Under the pieces are notes generated by a model. That model made no database searches, was not told where the DNA came from, and saw only the letters and a program-made list of their open reading frames with translations. Below, one piece after another: positions 8,339 through 17,137 of a DNA stretch of 64,000 nt. Both the position numbers and the translations under genes were made by a program. Numbering within the stretch: the stretch's first letter is position 1; every line of letters starts with the position of its first letter. Source of the stretch: DQWO01 sp964478545. Its GTDB lineage: Bacteria > Desulfobacterota > Anaeroferrophillalia > Anaeroferrophillales > Anaeroferrophillaceae. The stretch lies in the NCBI GenBank assembly GCA_964478545.1, contig CAYZIS010000002.1:1-64000 (forward strand), given 5' to 3'.

Positions 8339-10033
8339 GTGAAAAAAACCGGGGCACAGATTGTCTTGCAGTCATTGCAGATTGAAGGAGTGAAAGCCGT
8401 TTTTGGCTATCCTGGCGGTGCGGTCATCAACCTCTATGACGAATTACCTAATTATGAGGTTGAACATTATCTGGTTCGTCATGAACAGGCGGCGGTGCAT
8501 GCCGCTGATGGTTATGCCCGGGCAACCGGTGAAGTTGGTGTTGCGTTGGTTACGTCCGGTCCGGGAGCGACCAATACAGTGACCGGACTGGCTACCGCCT
8601 ATATGGATTCTATTTCGGTGGTGGTGTTTACCGGCCAGGTGCCGACAGCATTAATTGGTAATGACGCTTTTCAGGAAGCTGATATTGTTGGCATTACCCG
8701 GCCGTGTACCAAACATAATTACCTGGTCAAAGATGTGAAGGAACTTCCGAGGATCATTAAAGAAGCCTTTCATATCGCTCGTTCGGGGAGACCGGGGCCG
8801 GTGCTTATTGACCTGCCTAAAGATGTGCTGGTTGATGCCACTGTCTTTGAGTATCCTGAAACGGTATCTTTGCGGGGGTATAGTCCCACTTATGAAGGAC
8901 ATCCTGGGCAATTGCGGAAAGCTGTCCGGGCTCTGTTGAAAGCCAAACGGCCGGTTTTTTATGTGGGTGGCGGGGCGATTTTATCCAATGCTGCCGAAGT
9001 TATTACCGAGCTGGCCATTCGCCTGCAGATCCCGGTTACCACGACCTTGATGGGGTTGGGAGCTTTTCCGGAAAGCCACGATCTTTCTTTGGGGATGCTT
9101 GGCATGCACGGGACCTACCGGGCGAATATGGCCGTTACCGAATCTGATGTACTGGTTGCTATCGGTGCCCGTTTCGATGATCGGGTCACTGGACGGATTG
9201 ATGAATTTGCTCCGGACGCCAAAATTATCCATATTGATATTGATCCCACATCCATCAGTAAAAATGTCAAGGTGCATATTCCTATCGTTGGTGATGTTCA
9301 TGATGTGATGGACAAGATGATGATGGCGGTAAACGAGATGAGTGAGGAGGCCCAGAAATTTGCCATTTCACACGACGAATGGTTGGCAAAAGTCACCAAA
9401 TGGAAAGAAATGCACAAATTGAATTATATCCAGGAAGAAGTTATCAAGCCCCAGTATGTGGTGGAAAAAATATGTGAATTGACCCGGGGGCTTGAGCCGA
9501 TTATCAGTACCGAAGTGGGGCAGAACCAGATGTGGGCGGCCCAGTTTTATGAATATACCAAGCCCCGGACCTGGTTGAGCTCCGGTGGTCTGGGGACGAT
9601 GGGTTATGGATTTCCTGCAGCCCTGGGAGCCCAGGTGGCTTTTCCTGATCGGCTGATTATCGATATCGCCGGCGATGGCAGTATCCAGATGAATAGCCAG
9701 GAGCTGGCGACGGCAGTTCAGTACCAGCTGCCGGTAAAAATAATTATTTTGAATAATGGTTACCTGGGGATGGTCCGCCAATGGCAGGAATTGTTTTTCC
9801 GGAAAAATTATTCCGCTACAGAAATGTCAGTGGTCCCTGATTTTGTTAAGCTGGCCGAGGCTTACGGGGCGGTGGGATTGAGAGCTACCCATCCCCGGGA
9901 GGTGGAGTCTACCCTGAAAAAGGCCTTTTCCATCAATAAGCCGGTGTTAGTTGATTTTGTAGTGGCAGGTGAGGAGAATGTCTATCCTATGGTGCCGGCC
10001 GGACAGCCCATATCAAAAATGCTGCTGGTTTGA
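8339..10033 (+). CDS. ilvB: Acetolactate synthase large subunit IlvB
   Basis: ThDP-dependent acetohydroxyacid synthase catalytic subunit, 564 residues, making acetolactate or acetohydroxybutyrate for valine, leucine and isoleucine. N-terminal pyrimidine-binding domain with catalytic Glu49 (VRHEQAAVHAADGYARA), a central FAD domain (RFDDRVTGR), and a C-terminal ThDP domain with GDGSIQMNSQELATA at about 445. The start is GTG 8339 behind a perfect AGGAGG (8328-8333). It is followed by the regulatory subunit gene ilvN. Confidence 0.96.
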   Translation: MKKTGAQIVLQSLQIEGVKAVFGYPGGAVINLYDELPNYEVEHYLVRHEQAAVHAADGYARATGEVGVALVTSGPGATNTVTGLATAYMDSISVVVFTGQVPTALIGNDAFQEADIVGITRPCTKHNYLVKDVKELPRIIKEAFHIARSGRPGPVLIDLPKDVLVDATVFEYPETVSLRGYSPTYEGHPGQLRKAVRALLKAKRPVFYVGGGAILSNAAEVITELAIRLQIPVTTTLMGLGAFPESHDLSLGMLGMHGTYRANMAVTESDVLVAIGARFDDRVTGRIDEFAPDAKIIHIDIDPTSISKNVKVHIPIVGDVHDVMDKMMMAVNEMSEEAQKFAISHDEWLAKVTKWKEMHKLNYIQEEVIKPQYVVEKICELTRGLEPIISTEVGQNQMWAAQFYEYTKPRTWLSSGGLGTMGYGFPAALGAQVAFPDRLIIDIAGDGSIQMNSQELATAVQYQLPVKIIILNNGYLGMVRQWQELFFRKNYSATEMSVVPDFVKLAEAYGAVGLRATHPREVESTLKKAFSINKPVLVDFVVAGEENVYPMVPAGQPISKMLLV

Positions 10034-10101
10034 TTCACAGAAATATCCATGCAGGCTGGTTTCCGGCCGCTTGGTGGAAAGAGTAATGGAGACTTGAGCC
10101 G

Positions 10102-10611
10102 ATGAGACATGTCATTGGAGTGCTGGTTGAAAATGAATTTGGGGTTTTATCCCGCATTTCCGGGTTGTTCAGTGGTCGGGGTTTTAATATTGAAAGCCTG
10201 ACGGTTGCTGAAAGCAATGATCCGGAAATTTCCCGGATGACTATCGTCACCTTGGGGGATGACCAGATTATTGAACAGATTACCAAACAGCTGAATAAAT
10301 TGATTAATGTGATCAAGGTCATTGATTTCACGGATACAGACCATGTAACCCGTGGATTGATGTTGGTCAAGGTTTCTGTTGAAGGCAGCAAGCGGCTGGA
10401 GGTCCTGAAACTTATCGAGGTCTTTCGGGCCAGGGTGATCGATATGGCAGCCAAATCCGCTATTATTGAAATTACCGGCAACGAGATGAAATTGAAAGCT
10501 TTTCTTGATGTTCTGGCTCCGTACGGCATCAAGGAGGTAAACAATACGGGCATTGTGGCGATGAATCGTGAAGTGAAGGCCAGAAGCAGATATAAAATAA
10601 AAGTGGTATGA
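10102..10611 (+). CDS. ilvN: Acetolactate synthase small (regulatory) subunit IlvN/IlvH
   Basis: A 169-residue regulatory subunit that binds IlvB and normally gives valine feedback inhibition. The ACT domain starts at the N-terminus (HVIGVLVENEFGVLSRISGLFSGRG), and the C-terminal ALS_ss domain includes RLMLVKVS-like and FRARVIDMA segments. The size matches the long IlvH type. It lies between ilvB and ilvC with short spacers. Confidence 0.95.
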   Translation: MRHVIGVLVENEFGVLSRISGLFSGRGFNIESLTVAESNDPEISRMTIVTLGDDQIIEQITKQLNKLINVIKVIDFTDTDHVTRGLMLVKVSVEGSKRLEVLKLIEVFRARVIDMAAKSAIIEITGNEMKLKAFLDVLAPYGIKEVNNTGIVAMNREVKARSRYKIKVV

Positions 10612-10631
10612 TTGAAGGGGAGTGAAACAAG

Positions 10632-11648
10632 ATGAAAGTATTCTATGACAAAGACGCGGATCTGTCAATTCTCAAAGAAAAGAAAATTGCTGTGATCGGT
10701 TATGGCAGCCAGGGGCATGCTCATGCCCATAATCTTGCTGAAAGTGGTTTTGATGTTATTGTTGGCCTGCGTCGTGATGGTAGTTCCTGGGCTAAAGCAG
10801 AAAACAGTGGCTTGACCCTGATGGAAACTGCGGACGCAGCTAAGGCAGCGGATGTGATTATGATTTTGGCCCCCGATGAGTTGCAGGCAGAGCTCTATAA
10901 GCGGGACATTGCACCACATCTGGAGGAAGGTAATTATCTTGCCTTCGCCCACGGCTTTAATATTCATTATGGTCAGATAGTTCCAGCACCGGGTATTAAT
11001 GTTTTTATGGCCGCCCCCAAAGGACCCGGACATCTGGTTCGACATGAATATACCAAAGGTATGGGTGTTCCTACCCTGATTGCCGTGCATCAGGATAACA
11101 GTGGCGATACCCGGGAAATAGCTCTGGCCTATGCTTCCGGGATTGGTGGCGGCCGGGCCGGTATTATTGAAACTACCTTTAAGGAAGAAACGGAGACTGA
11201 TTTATTTGGTGAGCAGGCGGTTTTGTGTGGTGGCGTTACCGAACTGATGAGGGCGGGGTTTGAAACTCTGGTTAATGCCGGTTATGCTCCGGAAATGGCG
11301 TATTTTGAATGTGTCCATGAGCTGAAATTGATAGTTGACCTGATTTATGAGGGCGGGATTGCCAATATGCGCTACTCCATCAGTAATACCGCCCAATTTG
11401 GTGATCTGACCCGTGGGCCTCGGGTTATCAATGAAGAAAGCCGCGAGGAAATGGCGGAAATCCTGACAGAGATCCAGGATGGTTCTTTTGCCCGGGAGTG
11501 GATTCTGGAAAACCAGGCTAACCGGCCGGTATTCAATGCCCTGACCAAAGCCGGCGAAGAACACCAGATTGAAACCACCGGTAAAAAATTACGCCAGATG
11601 ATGAGCTGGCTGAGCCAGGAAAAGTTGGTGGATAAAGAGAAAAATTGA
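10632..11648 (+). CDS. ilvC: Ketol-acid reductoisomerase IlvC
   Basis: Class I (short) KARI of 338 residues, the second common step in branched-chain amino acid synthesis. The Rossmann motif GYGSQGHAHAHNL is at about 25-37, with the cofactor loop GLRRDGSSW. The catalytic domain has Mg ligands in the EETETDLFGEQ stretch and the C-terminal CHE-type helix (YFECVHELKLIVDLI). Ribosome binding site GGGGAG before ATG 10632. Same operon as ilvBN. Confidence 0.97.
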   Translation: MKVFYDKDADLSILKEKKIAVIGYGSQGHAHAHNLAESGFDVIVGLRRDGSSWAKAENSGLTLMETADAAKAADVIMILAPDELQAELYKRDIAPHLEEGNYLAFAHGFNIHYGQIVPAPGINVFMAAPKGPGHLVRHEYTKGMGVPTLIAVHQDNSGDTREIALAYASGIGGGRAGIIETTFKEETETDLFGEQAVLCGGVTELMRAGFETLVNAGYAPEMAYFECVHELKLIVDLIYEGGIANMRYSISNTAQFGDLTRGPRVINEESREEMAEILTEIQDGSFAREWILENQANRPVFNALTKAGEEHQIETTGKKLRQMMSWLSQEKLVDKEKN

Positions 11649-11677
11649 CGTTAGCAATTTGAAGAGATAATAAAAAA

Positions 11678-12343
11678 ATGAATCTAAATGAATTACCGCT
11701 ATTTAAGATTATTAACCGGGAGGGCTACCGGTTTATCGGCATTTTCCTGGGGATAGCATTGCTTCTGCAATTATTTGGTCTGTCCCTGCTGGCCAAACTA
11801 TTTTTCCTCTTGGCCCTTTTTACTGTCTATTTTTTCCGGGATCCGGAACGTTACGCGCCATTACTGGAAAATTCGGTGGCCTCGCCGGCTGATGGTAAAG
11901 TAATTTTGGTTGACCAACTTGAGGAATCTGAAGTATATGGTAAAAATCCCTGTATAAAGATCAGCATTTTCATGTCGCTGTTTAATGTCCATGTGAACCG
12001 GATCCCGATCAGCGGCAAAGTTGTGGAAATGCGCTATCATCCGGGGAAATTCTTTTCTGCCAATCTTGACAAGGCTTCGGCTGAAAATGAGCGCCAGGAA
12101 ATTGTTATTGAAACGTCCTGGAAAAGTAAGGTTGCTTTTGTGCAGATTGCCGGGTTGATAGCCCGTCGGATTGTTTGCCATCTGGAAACAAATGACCGGG
12201 TAATCAAAGGTGCACGCTTTGGTTTGATTCGTTTCGGTTCCCGGCTGGATGTGTATCTTCCGGTGGAAACTATTGTCAATGTGCATCCCGGGCAGCATGT
12301 GAAGGCCGGGGAGACGGTCCTGGGTTATCTGCATTATGATTGA
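11678..12343 (+). CDS. psd: Phosphatidylserine decarboxylase (short type)
   Basis: Short, single-spanning phosphatidylserine decarboxylase of 221 residues, converting phosphatidylserine to phosphatidylethanolamine in the inner membrane. Two hydrophobic stretches at about 19-54, then SPADGKV, NVHVNRIP and the self-cleavage site Gly187-Ser188 in RFGSRLDVYLP. Ser188 becomes the pyruvoyl group. It is paired with pssA, so both steps to PE are co-transcribed with the ilv genes, as in other deltaproteobacteria. Confidence 0.94.
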   Translation: MNLNELPLFKIINREGYRFIGIFLGIALLLQLFGLSLLAKLFFLLALFTVYFFRDPERYAPLLENSVASPADGKVILVDQLEESEVYGKNPCIKISIFMSLFNVHVNRIPISGKVVEMRYHPGKFFSANLDKASAENERQEIVIETSWKSKVAFVQIAGLIARRIVCHLETNDRVIKGARFGLIRFGSRLDVYLPVETIVNVHPGQHVKAGETVLGYLHYD

Positions 12344-12392
12344 TGACTTTGAAAAAGTATCATGATTGAAATGGTTAAAGGCAGCCGGGAAA

Positions 12393-13184
12393 GTGTCGAT
12401 AGTTAAAAAAGATGATCATAGTGAAAAACAGGTGGATTTGTCCATGATGCGTGGTGTCTATATTTTACCGAATATGTTTACCATGGGGAACCTTTTTTGT
12501 GGGTTCTTTGCCATCATTTCGGTGCTGAAAGGTGATTTTCAATTAGCTGCCACGGCGATTATTGTTGCCAATGTGTTTGATATCCTTGATGGCAAGGTTG
12601 CCCGCTTGATGCATGCAACCAGCCGTTTCGGGATGGAATTCGATTCCCTCGCAGACCTGGTATCGTTTGGTGTGGCCCCTGCATTACTGGCCTTTATCTG
12701 GGGATTGTCTCAGTATGGTCGTTTCGGCTGGCTGGCGGCATTTCTTTTTCTGGCCTGCGGGGCATTACGTCTGGCCCGTTATAACGTCCAGGTTGGTTCG
12801 GTGGAAAAAGGATTTTTCAACGGTCTGCCAATTCCGGCTGCGGCCAGCATGGTTGCCGCCGTGGTGATGATCTTTTATCATTTGGGTGGCAGTGGAACAG
12901 CCAGGAACGTCTTGGTCCTGTTGTCGATTTATGTCCTGGCTTTTCTGATGGTCAGCAACCTGAAATATCGCAGTTTTAAAGAGTCGCTGAATAAAGAACG
13001 GGCGCCGTTTATGGTGCTGGTGCTGGTGGCTGTTTTTATTATTATACTGGCTTCAGAACCCCAGATTACCCTTTTTGTGCTGCTTGGTCTGTATGTGATT
13101 TCCGGACCGATGGAACGGTTGTTGCTGCTCTTGGGGCTACTAAAGCATGTTCCCCGGGGAGAAGAAAGGGAAGAAATCGGGTGA
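12393..13184 (+). CDS. pssA: CDP-diacylglycerol-serine O-phosphatidyltransferase PssA
   Basis: Multi-pass CDP-alcohol phosphotransferase making phosphatidylserine, the substrate of the adjacent Psd. The signature DGxxAR..G..D..D is seen as DILDGKVARLMHATSRFG followed by EFDSLADLVSFG. About eight membrane segments. The start is uncertain: the frame is open from TTG 12366 and ATG 12444 is also possible; GTG 12393 (MSIVKKDD) is a compromise. A strong terminator follows at 13217. Confidence 0.88.
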   Translation: MSIVKKDDHSEKQVDLSMMRGVYILPNMFTMGNLFCGFFAIISVLKGDFQLAATAIIVANVFDILDGKVARLMHATSRFGMEFDSLADLVSFGVAPALLAFIWGLSQYGRFGWLAAFLFLACGALRLARYNVQVGSVEKGFFNGLPIPAAASMVAAVVMIFYHLGGSGTARNVLVLLSIYVLAFLMVSNLKYRSFKESLNKERAPFMVLVLVAVFIIILASEPQITLFVLLGLYVISGPMERLLLLLGLLKHVPRGEEREEIG

Positions 13185-13216
13185 TGTTTTCATAAAGGAT
13201 TTCAAATTTTTTATTC

Positions 13217-13250
13217 AACCCCCCGGGAAGTAATACCGGGGGGTTTTTTT
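13217..13250 (+). terminator. Rho-independent terminator of the ilv-psd-pssA operon
   Basis: Perfect 10-bp stem AACCCCCCGG / CCGGGGGGTT with a 9-10 base loop, followed by a run of T, 33 bases after pssA. It separates this operon from leuA. Confidence 0.93.
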
Positions 13251-13315
13251 AGCCCTCTCGGGTTTTTAGATTATGGTTGTGCACCAGCATTAAAAAAATC
13301 AGTAATTGCTTAGAG

Positions 13316-13404
13316 GTTGTTCCGGCATGGCTCCCACTCACTCTCACTGGCTGTCCATGGCCTGCCTGTCGGCAGACACGGCTTGGAGCCAAGCCCGGAC
13401 ATCC
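13316..13404. repeat. Repeat family A core (short, degenerate copy)
   Basis: Carries the A-family outer core, gttccggcatggct on the left and gagccaagcccggacatcc on the right, but lacks the central hairpin found in longer copies. It sits in the 417-base pssA-leuA spacer. The rest of that spacer holds the terminator and the 28-bp repeat at 13553; no T-box or leader peptide was recognised. Confidence 0.7.
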
Positions 13405-13552
13405 CTGATAATTGCTACATAGTACAAAGTTGATGTATTCATAAATAGTTGCAAAACCGATGGCAAAGTAAAAGCTTCATATTTGAGGCATGCAAAACCT
13501 GAGGTGTAGGTGTACTTACACGCTGCAATAACGAAGGTTGCAGTATAACGAA

Positions 13553-13580
13553 GAAGATAGAGTTTTTACGAAGCCATCAA
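13553..13580. repeat. 28-bp interspersed repeat, copy 2
   Basis: Matches 2576-2603 at 26 of 28 bases (core gagtttttacgaag). It lies 21 bases before the leuA start, just upstream of its ribosome binding site. Confidence 0.6.
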
Positions 13581-13601
13581 AATTGAGAAAGGAGAAATAT
13601 C

Positions 13602-15131
13602 ATGAGTCAGGTAAAGATTTTTGACACCACCTTGCGTGATGGTGAACAGTCACCGGGAGCCAGTATGAATATTGAGGAGAAACTGCTGGTGGCCAGGCAA
13701 CTGGAACGCTTGGGGGTGGATATTATTGAGGCTGGGTTCCCTATTGCTTCGGATGGGGATTTCCAGGCGGTGAAGCTGATCAGCCAGGAAATTAGGGGTT
13801 GTGAAGTGGCCGGCCTGGCCCGGGCCAGCCGGGGAGACATCGATCGTGCCTGGGAAGCCTTGCAATATGCAGCCAATCCGCGGATCCATACCTTTATTGC
13901 CACTTCTCCCATCCATATGAAGTTCAAGCTGCGGAAAAATGCCGAGGAAGTACTGGCCGATGCGGTGGAAGCAGTCACCTACGCCCGGACCTTGACGGAT
14001 AATATCGAGTTTTCCGCCGAGGACGCGACCCGTAGTGAGATTGATTTTCTCTGCCGTATTTTTACCGCTGTGATTGAAGCCGGGGCGACCACCATCAATA
14101 TCCCTGATACAGTGGGTTATACGATTCCCGAAGAATATGGGGTGATGATCCGGACGATCAAATCCGGGGTGCCGAATATCGACCGGGCGGTGATCTCAGT
14201 CCATTGTCACAATGATTTGGGATTGGGAACGGCTAATTCCCTGGCAGCGGTGGAAAATGGTGCCCGCCAGGTAGAATGTACGATCAACGGTATCGGCGAG
14301 CGGGCCGGCAATGCGTCACTGGAAGAGCTGGTGATGACTTTCCGCACCCGGCATGATCAGCTTGATTTTGAAACCAACATTGTCACCACCCAGATTTATC
14401 CCGCCAGCCGTTTGGTTAGCCAGGTGACCGGTATCCGGGTGCAGCCTAATAAGGCCATCATCGGAGCCAATGCCTTTGCTCACGAGGCTGGAATTCATCA
14501 GGATGGGGTTTTGAAGGAAAAATCCACTTATGAGATTATGACTCCTGAATCCATTGGTCTGCCCCAGAACCAACTGGTGATGGGAAAACATTCCGGTCGT
14601 CATGCTTTCCGGGAAAAGATTGTCGGCCTGGGCTATGAGCTTAGTGATGAACAGATCGAGATTGCCTTCCTGGCTTTTAAAAAATTGTCGGACAAGAAGA
14701 AGACCGTTTTTGACGAGGATATCGATGCCCTGATTGCCGATGAGATTATCCGTATACCGCACTACATTAAATTGTTGTACATTAATGTGAACAGTGGCAG
14801 TGTTTCGGTTCCCAATGCCACTATTCAGCTGGAAATTAATAATGAAACCCTGCAGGGTGCCGAGTTTGGTGACGGGCCGGTGGATGCCACCTTTAAAGCC
14901 ATTAAGCGGCTGACCAAAACGGCTAGTAAACTCTTGACTTACGAGGTTAAATCCATTACAAGGGGAACGGACGCCCTGGGGGAAGTGACGGTCAGGATTC
15001 AAGAGGAAGGCCTGACGGTGATGGGCCAGGGTGCCCATACGGATATCATTGTGGCTACTGCCAGAGCCTATATCAATGCTTTGAATAAGTTGGAATACAA
15101 AAAACATAACCGTCCCCGGGTAACTGTGTAA
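13602..15131 (+). CDS. leuA: 2-isopropylmalate synthase LeuA
   Basis: First enzyme of leucine synthesis, condensing acetyl-CoA with 2-ketoisovalerate; 509 residues, a normal bacterial LeuA. TIM-barrel start KIFDTTLRDGEQSPG, metal ligands in SVHCHNDLGLGTANS, and GERAGNASLEE. The C-terminal LeuA_dimer domain (about 385-505) is the leucine feedback site. Ribosome binding site AAAGGAG before ATG 13602. Its TAA stop is the first triplet of an 8-bp duplication flanking repeat element C, which separates it from leuC. Confidence 0.96.
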   Translation: MSQVKIFDTTLRDGEQSPGASMNIEEKLLVARQLERLGVDIIEAGFPIASDGDFQAVKLISQEIRGCEVAGLARASRGDIDRAWEALQYAANPRIHTFIATSPIHMKFKLRKNAEEVLADAVEAVTYARTLTDNIEFSAEDATRSEIDFLCRIFTAVIEAGATTINIPDTVGYTIPEEYGVMIRTIKSGVPNIDRAVISVHCHNDLGLGTANSLAAVENGARQVECTINGIGERAGNASLEELVMTFRTRHDQLDFETNIVTTQIYPASRLVSQVTGIRVQPNKAIIGANAFAHEAGIHQDGVLKEKSTYEIMTPESIGLPQNQLVMGKHSGRHAFREKIVGLGYELSDEQIEIAFLAFKKLSDKKKTVFDEDIDALIADEIIRIPHYIKLLYINVNSGSVSVPNATIQLEINNETLQGAEFGDGPVDATFKAIKRLTKTASKLLTYEVKSITRGTDALGEVTVRIQEEGLTVMGQGAHTDIIVATARAYINALNKLEYKKHNRPRVTV

Positions 15132-15287
15132 GGAGTGTTTATCCGGAAACGTTCATTTCCTGCTGAACGCTTTCAGCGCTCAGCAGCCAGCTTTCAGTAG
15201 AATATTGAAAAAACAAGTAGCTAAGCTGAGAGCTAAAGGCTGACAGCCTATCCAGAAACATCAGTTTACGGATGGAAACTAAGGAGT
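15129..15287. mobile_element. MITE-like element C with 8-bp target duplication, between leuA and leuC
   Basis: A 143-bp non-coding element (15137-15279) is bounded by identical copies of TAAGGAGT at 15129-15136 and 15280-15287. Its ends are imperfect inverted repeats: gtttatccggaaac on the left and the complement of gtttacggatggaaac on the right. The left duplication contains the leuA stop codon. The right one supplies the AAGGAG ribosome binding site of leuC. Related copies are at 28282-28512 and, as a half copy, at 47046. Confidence 0.8.
15281..15286 (+). promoter_or_regulatory. Ribosome binding site of leuC inside a target-site duplication
   Basis: AAGGAG 8 bases before ATG 15295. The same six bases occur at 15130-15135 on the other side of element C, so the site was duplicated on insertion and leuC kept its translation signal. 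Confidence 0.8.
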
Positions 15288-15294
15288 TCTGATT

Positions 15295-16566
15295 ATGGCA
15301 ATGACCATTACCGAAAAGATACTGGCTGCCCATGCAGATTGTGAGCTGGTGCAGCCGGGGCAGTTGATTGAAGCTCGGGTTGACGTGGCGTTGGCCAATG
15401 ACGTTACCGCCCCCATCGCCATTGCCGAGTTTGAAAAACTGGGAATTGAAAAGGTTTTTGATCAGGATCGGGTTATCCTGGTTCCGGATCATTTTACCCC
15501 CAATAAAGATATTAACTCTGCCGAGCAGACAAAAATTGTCCGGGATTTCAGCCGCCGGCAACAGTTGACTAATTATTTTGAGCAGGGACGGGTGGGGATT
15601 GAACATGTGCTGCTCCCGGAACAGGGGCTGGCACTTCCCGGAGATCTAATCATCGGAGCTGATTCCCATACCTGTACCTACGGTGCCCTGGGGGCTTTTG
15701 CCACCGGGGTAGGTAGTACTGATCTGGCGGCGGCCATGGCTACCGGCAAAGTTTGGCTTAAGGTTCCTGAAAGTATCAAACTGGTATACCATGGAACCCC
15801 CGGTCCCTGGGTGGAAGGAAAAGACTTGATTCTCTATACCATCGGTAAACTGGGAGTTGATGGGGCACTGTATCAGAGTATGGAAATGCAGGGTGAGGCC
15901 ATTGAGAAACTGCCCATGTACGGTCGTTTTTCCATGGCCAATATGGCCATTGAAGCCGGGGCAAAAAGTGGGATTATTACTCCCGATGATATAACCCTTG
16001 ATTATGTCCGGGGGCGTTCAAAACGTGATTATCAACTTTTCTTCAGTGACCCCGGGGCTGAATATGTCTATGAAATGGATATTGATGTCTCCCGAATTAA
16101 GCCCCAGGTAGCCTTTCCTTCATTGCCGGAAAATAGTCAGGATGTGGCGGAGGCGGTGGAACAGCAGATTGCTATTGATCAGGTCGTGATTGGTTCCTGT
16201 ACCAACGGGCGGATTGAGGATTTAAGGCTGGCGGCAAAGGTGTTGAAGGGGAAAAAAGTGGCCCCCTATGTTCGGTTGATCGTGATTCCCGGAACTCAGG
16301 CTATTTATCTCCAGGCAATAAGGGAAGGGCTGGTGGAGTTGTTTGTGGAGGCTGGGGCAGTTTTCAGCACGCCGACCTGTGGCCCCTGCCTTGGCGGGCA
16401 CATGGGCGTTCTGGCGGCCGGTGAAAGGGCCGTGTCTACTACCAATCGTAATTTTGTCGGCCGCATGGGACATCCGGACAGCAAAGTATATTTGAGCAAT
16501 CCGGCCGTGGCTGCGGCTTCTGCCGTTTTCGGACGCATAGCTAGCCCGGAGGAGGTGGTATCATGA
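15295..16566 (+). CDS. leuC: 3-isopropylmalate dehydratase large subunit LeuC
   Basis: Aconitase-family [4Fe-4S] enzyme, 423 residues, of the shorter type also found in archaea and many deltaproteobacteria rather than the ~466-residue E. coli type. Cluster cysteines are in GSCTNGR (about 302) and TCGPCLGG (about 362 and 365). DSHTCTYGALGAFATGVG is a further signature. It overlaps leuD by 4 bases (ATGA), so the subunits are coupled. Because short-type LeuC resembles homoaconitase, the leu gene context decides the call. Confidence 0.94.
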   Translation: MAMTITEKILAAHADCELVQPGQLIEARVDVALANDVTAPIAIAEFEKLGIEKVFDQDRVILVPDHFTPNKDINSAEQTKIVRDFSRRQQLTNYFEQGRVGIEHVLLPEQGLALPGDLIIGADSHTCTYGALGAFATGVGSTDLAAAMATGKVWLKVPESIKLVYHGTPGPWVEGKDLILYTIGKLGVDGALYQSMEMQGEAIEKLPMYGRFSMANMAIEAGAKSGIITPDDITLDYVRGRSKRDYQLFFSDPGAEYVYEMDIDVSRIKPQVAFPSLPENSQDVAEAVEQQIAIDQVVIGSCTNGRIEDLRLAAKVLKGKKVAPYVRLIVIPGTQAIYLQAIREGLVELFVEAGAVFSTPTCGPCLGGHMGVLAAGERAVSTTNRNFVGRMGHPDSKVYLSNPAVAAASAVFGRIASPEEVVS

Positions 16567-17051
16567 TATATCAGGGAAAAGCCTGGAAATTCGGTGATGA
16601 CGTAGACACGGATGCCATTATCCCGGCCCGTTATCTCAATACTTCTGATCCTGAAGAACTGGCGAAGCACTGCATGGAAGACGCTGATCCGGAATTTATG
16701 CATAAGATGCAAACTGGTGATATTATTGTTGCCGATAAGAACTTTGGTTGTGGTTCCTCAAGGGAGCATGCGCCCATTGCCATCAAAGCTGCTGGCATTT
16801 CCTGTGTGGTGGCCGGAACCTTTGCCCGCATTTTTTACCGCAACTCTTTTAATACCGGCCTGCCGATTATGGAATCTGTGGAAGCGGCTAAAGAAATCAA
16901 GCCAGGGGATGAGCTGCGGATTGATTCAGCAACCGGTAGCATTGAAAATCTAACCAAGGGGAAGACATACCAGGCCAAGCCGATTCCGCCTTTCATGCAG
17001 GAGTTGATTGACGACGGGGGGTTGATGGCTCATATCAGCAAAGAATCCTAG
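16563..17051 (+). CDS. leuD: 3-isopropylmalate dehydratase small subunit LeuD
   Basis: Small swivelling subunit of isopropylmalate isomerase, 162 residues, matching the short LeuD that pairs with this LeuC type. Signatures: DVDTDAIIPARYL and DKNFGCGSSREHAP, the latter contacting substrate. It starts inside the leuC stop (ATGA overlap). Confidence 0.95.
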   Translation: MIYQGKAWKFGDDVDTDAIIPARYLNTSDPEELAKHCMEDADPEFMHKMQTGDIIVADKNFGCGSSREHAPIAIKAAGISCVVAGTFARIFYRNSFNTGLPIMESVEAAKEIKPGDELRIDSATGSIENLTKGKTYQAKPIPPFMQELIDDGGLMAHISKES

Positions 17052-17075
17052 GAGGCTGTTCTCGGACAACCTCCT
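17050..17075 (+). other. Hairpin between leuD and leuB
   Basis: AGGAGGcTGT pairs with ACAaCCTCCT (one bulge) starting at the leuD stop codon. No T run follows, so it is more likely an mRNA processing or stability hairpin than a terminator. Confidence 0.45.
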
Positions 17076-17137
17076 CATTGTACATGAAACAGTTTTTATA
17101 AAACATCGACAGAAAAATTAAACCTAAGGACCAACAA

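Noticed and set aside
13260..13601. T-box or leucine-rich leader peptide upstream of leuA
   Set aside because: No T-box sequence and no short frame with clustered Leu codons before a terminator; the spacer is explained by repeats.
14316..15107. A 263-codon open frame on the minus strand inside leuA
   Set aside because: It is the shadow of an unmistakable leuA on the other strand and has no recognisable domain.
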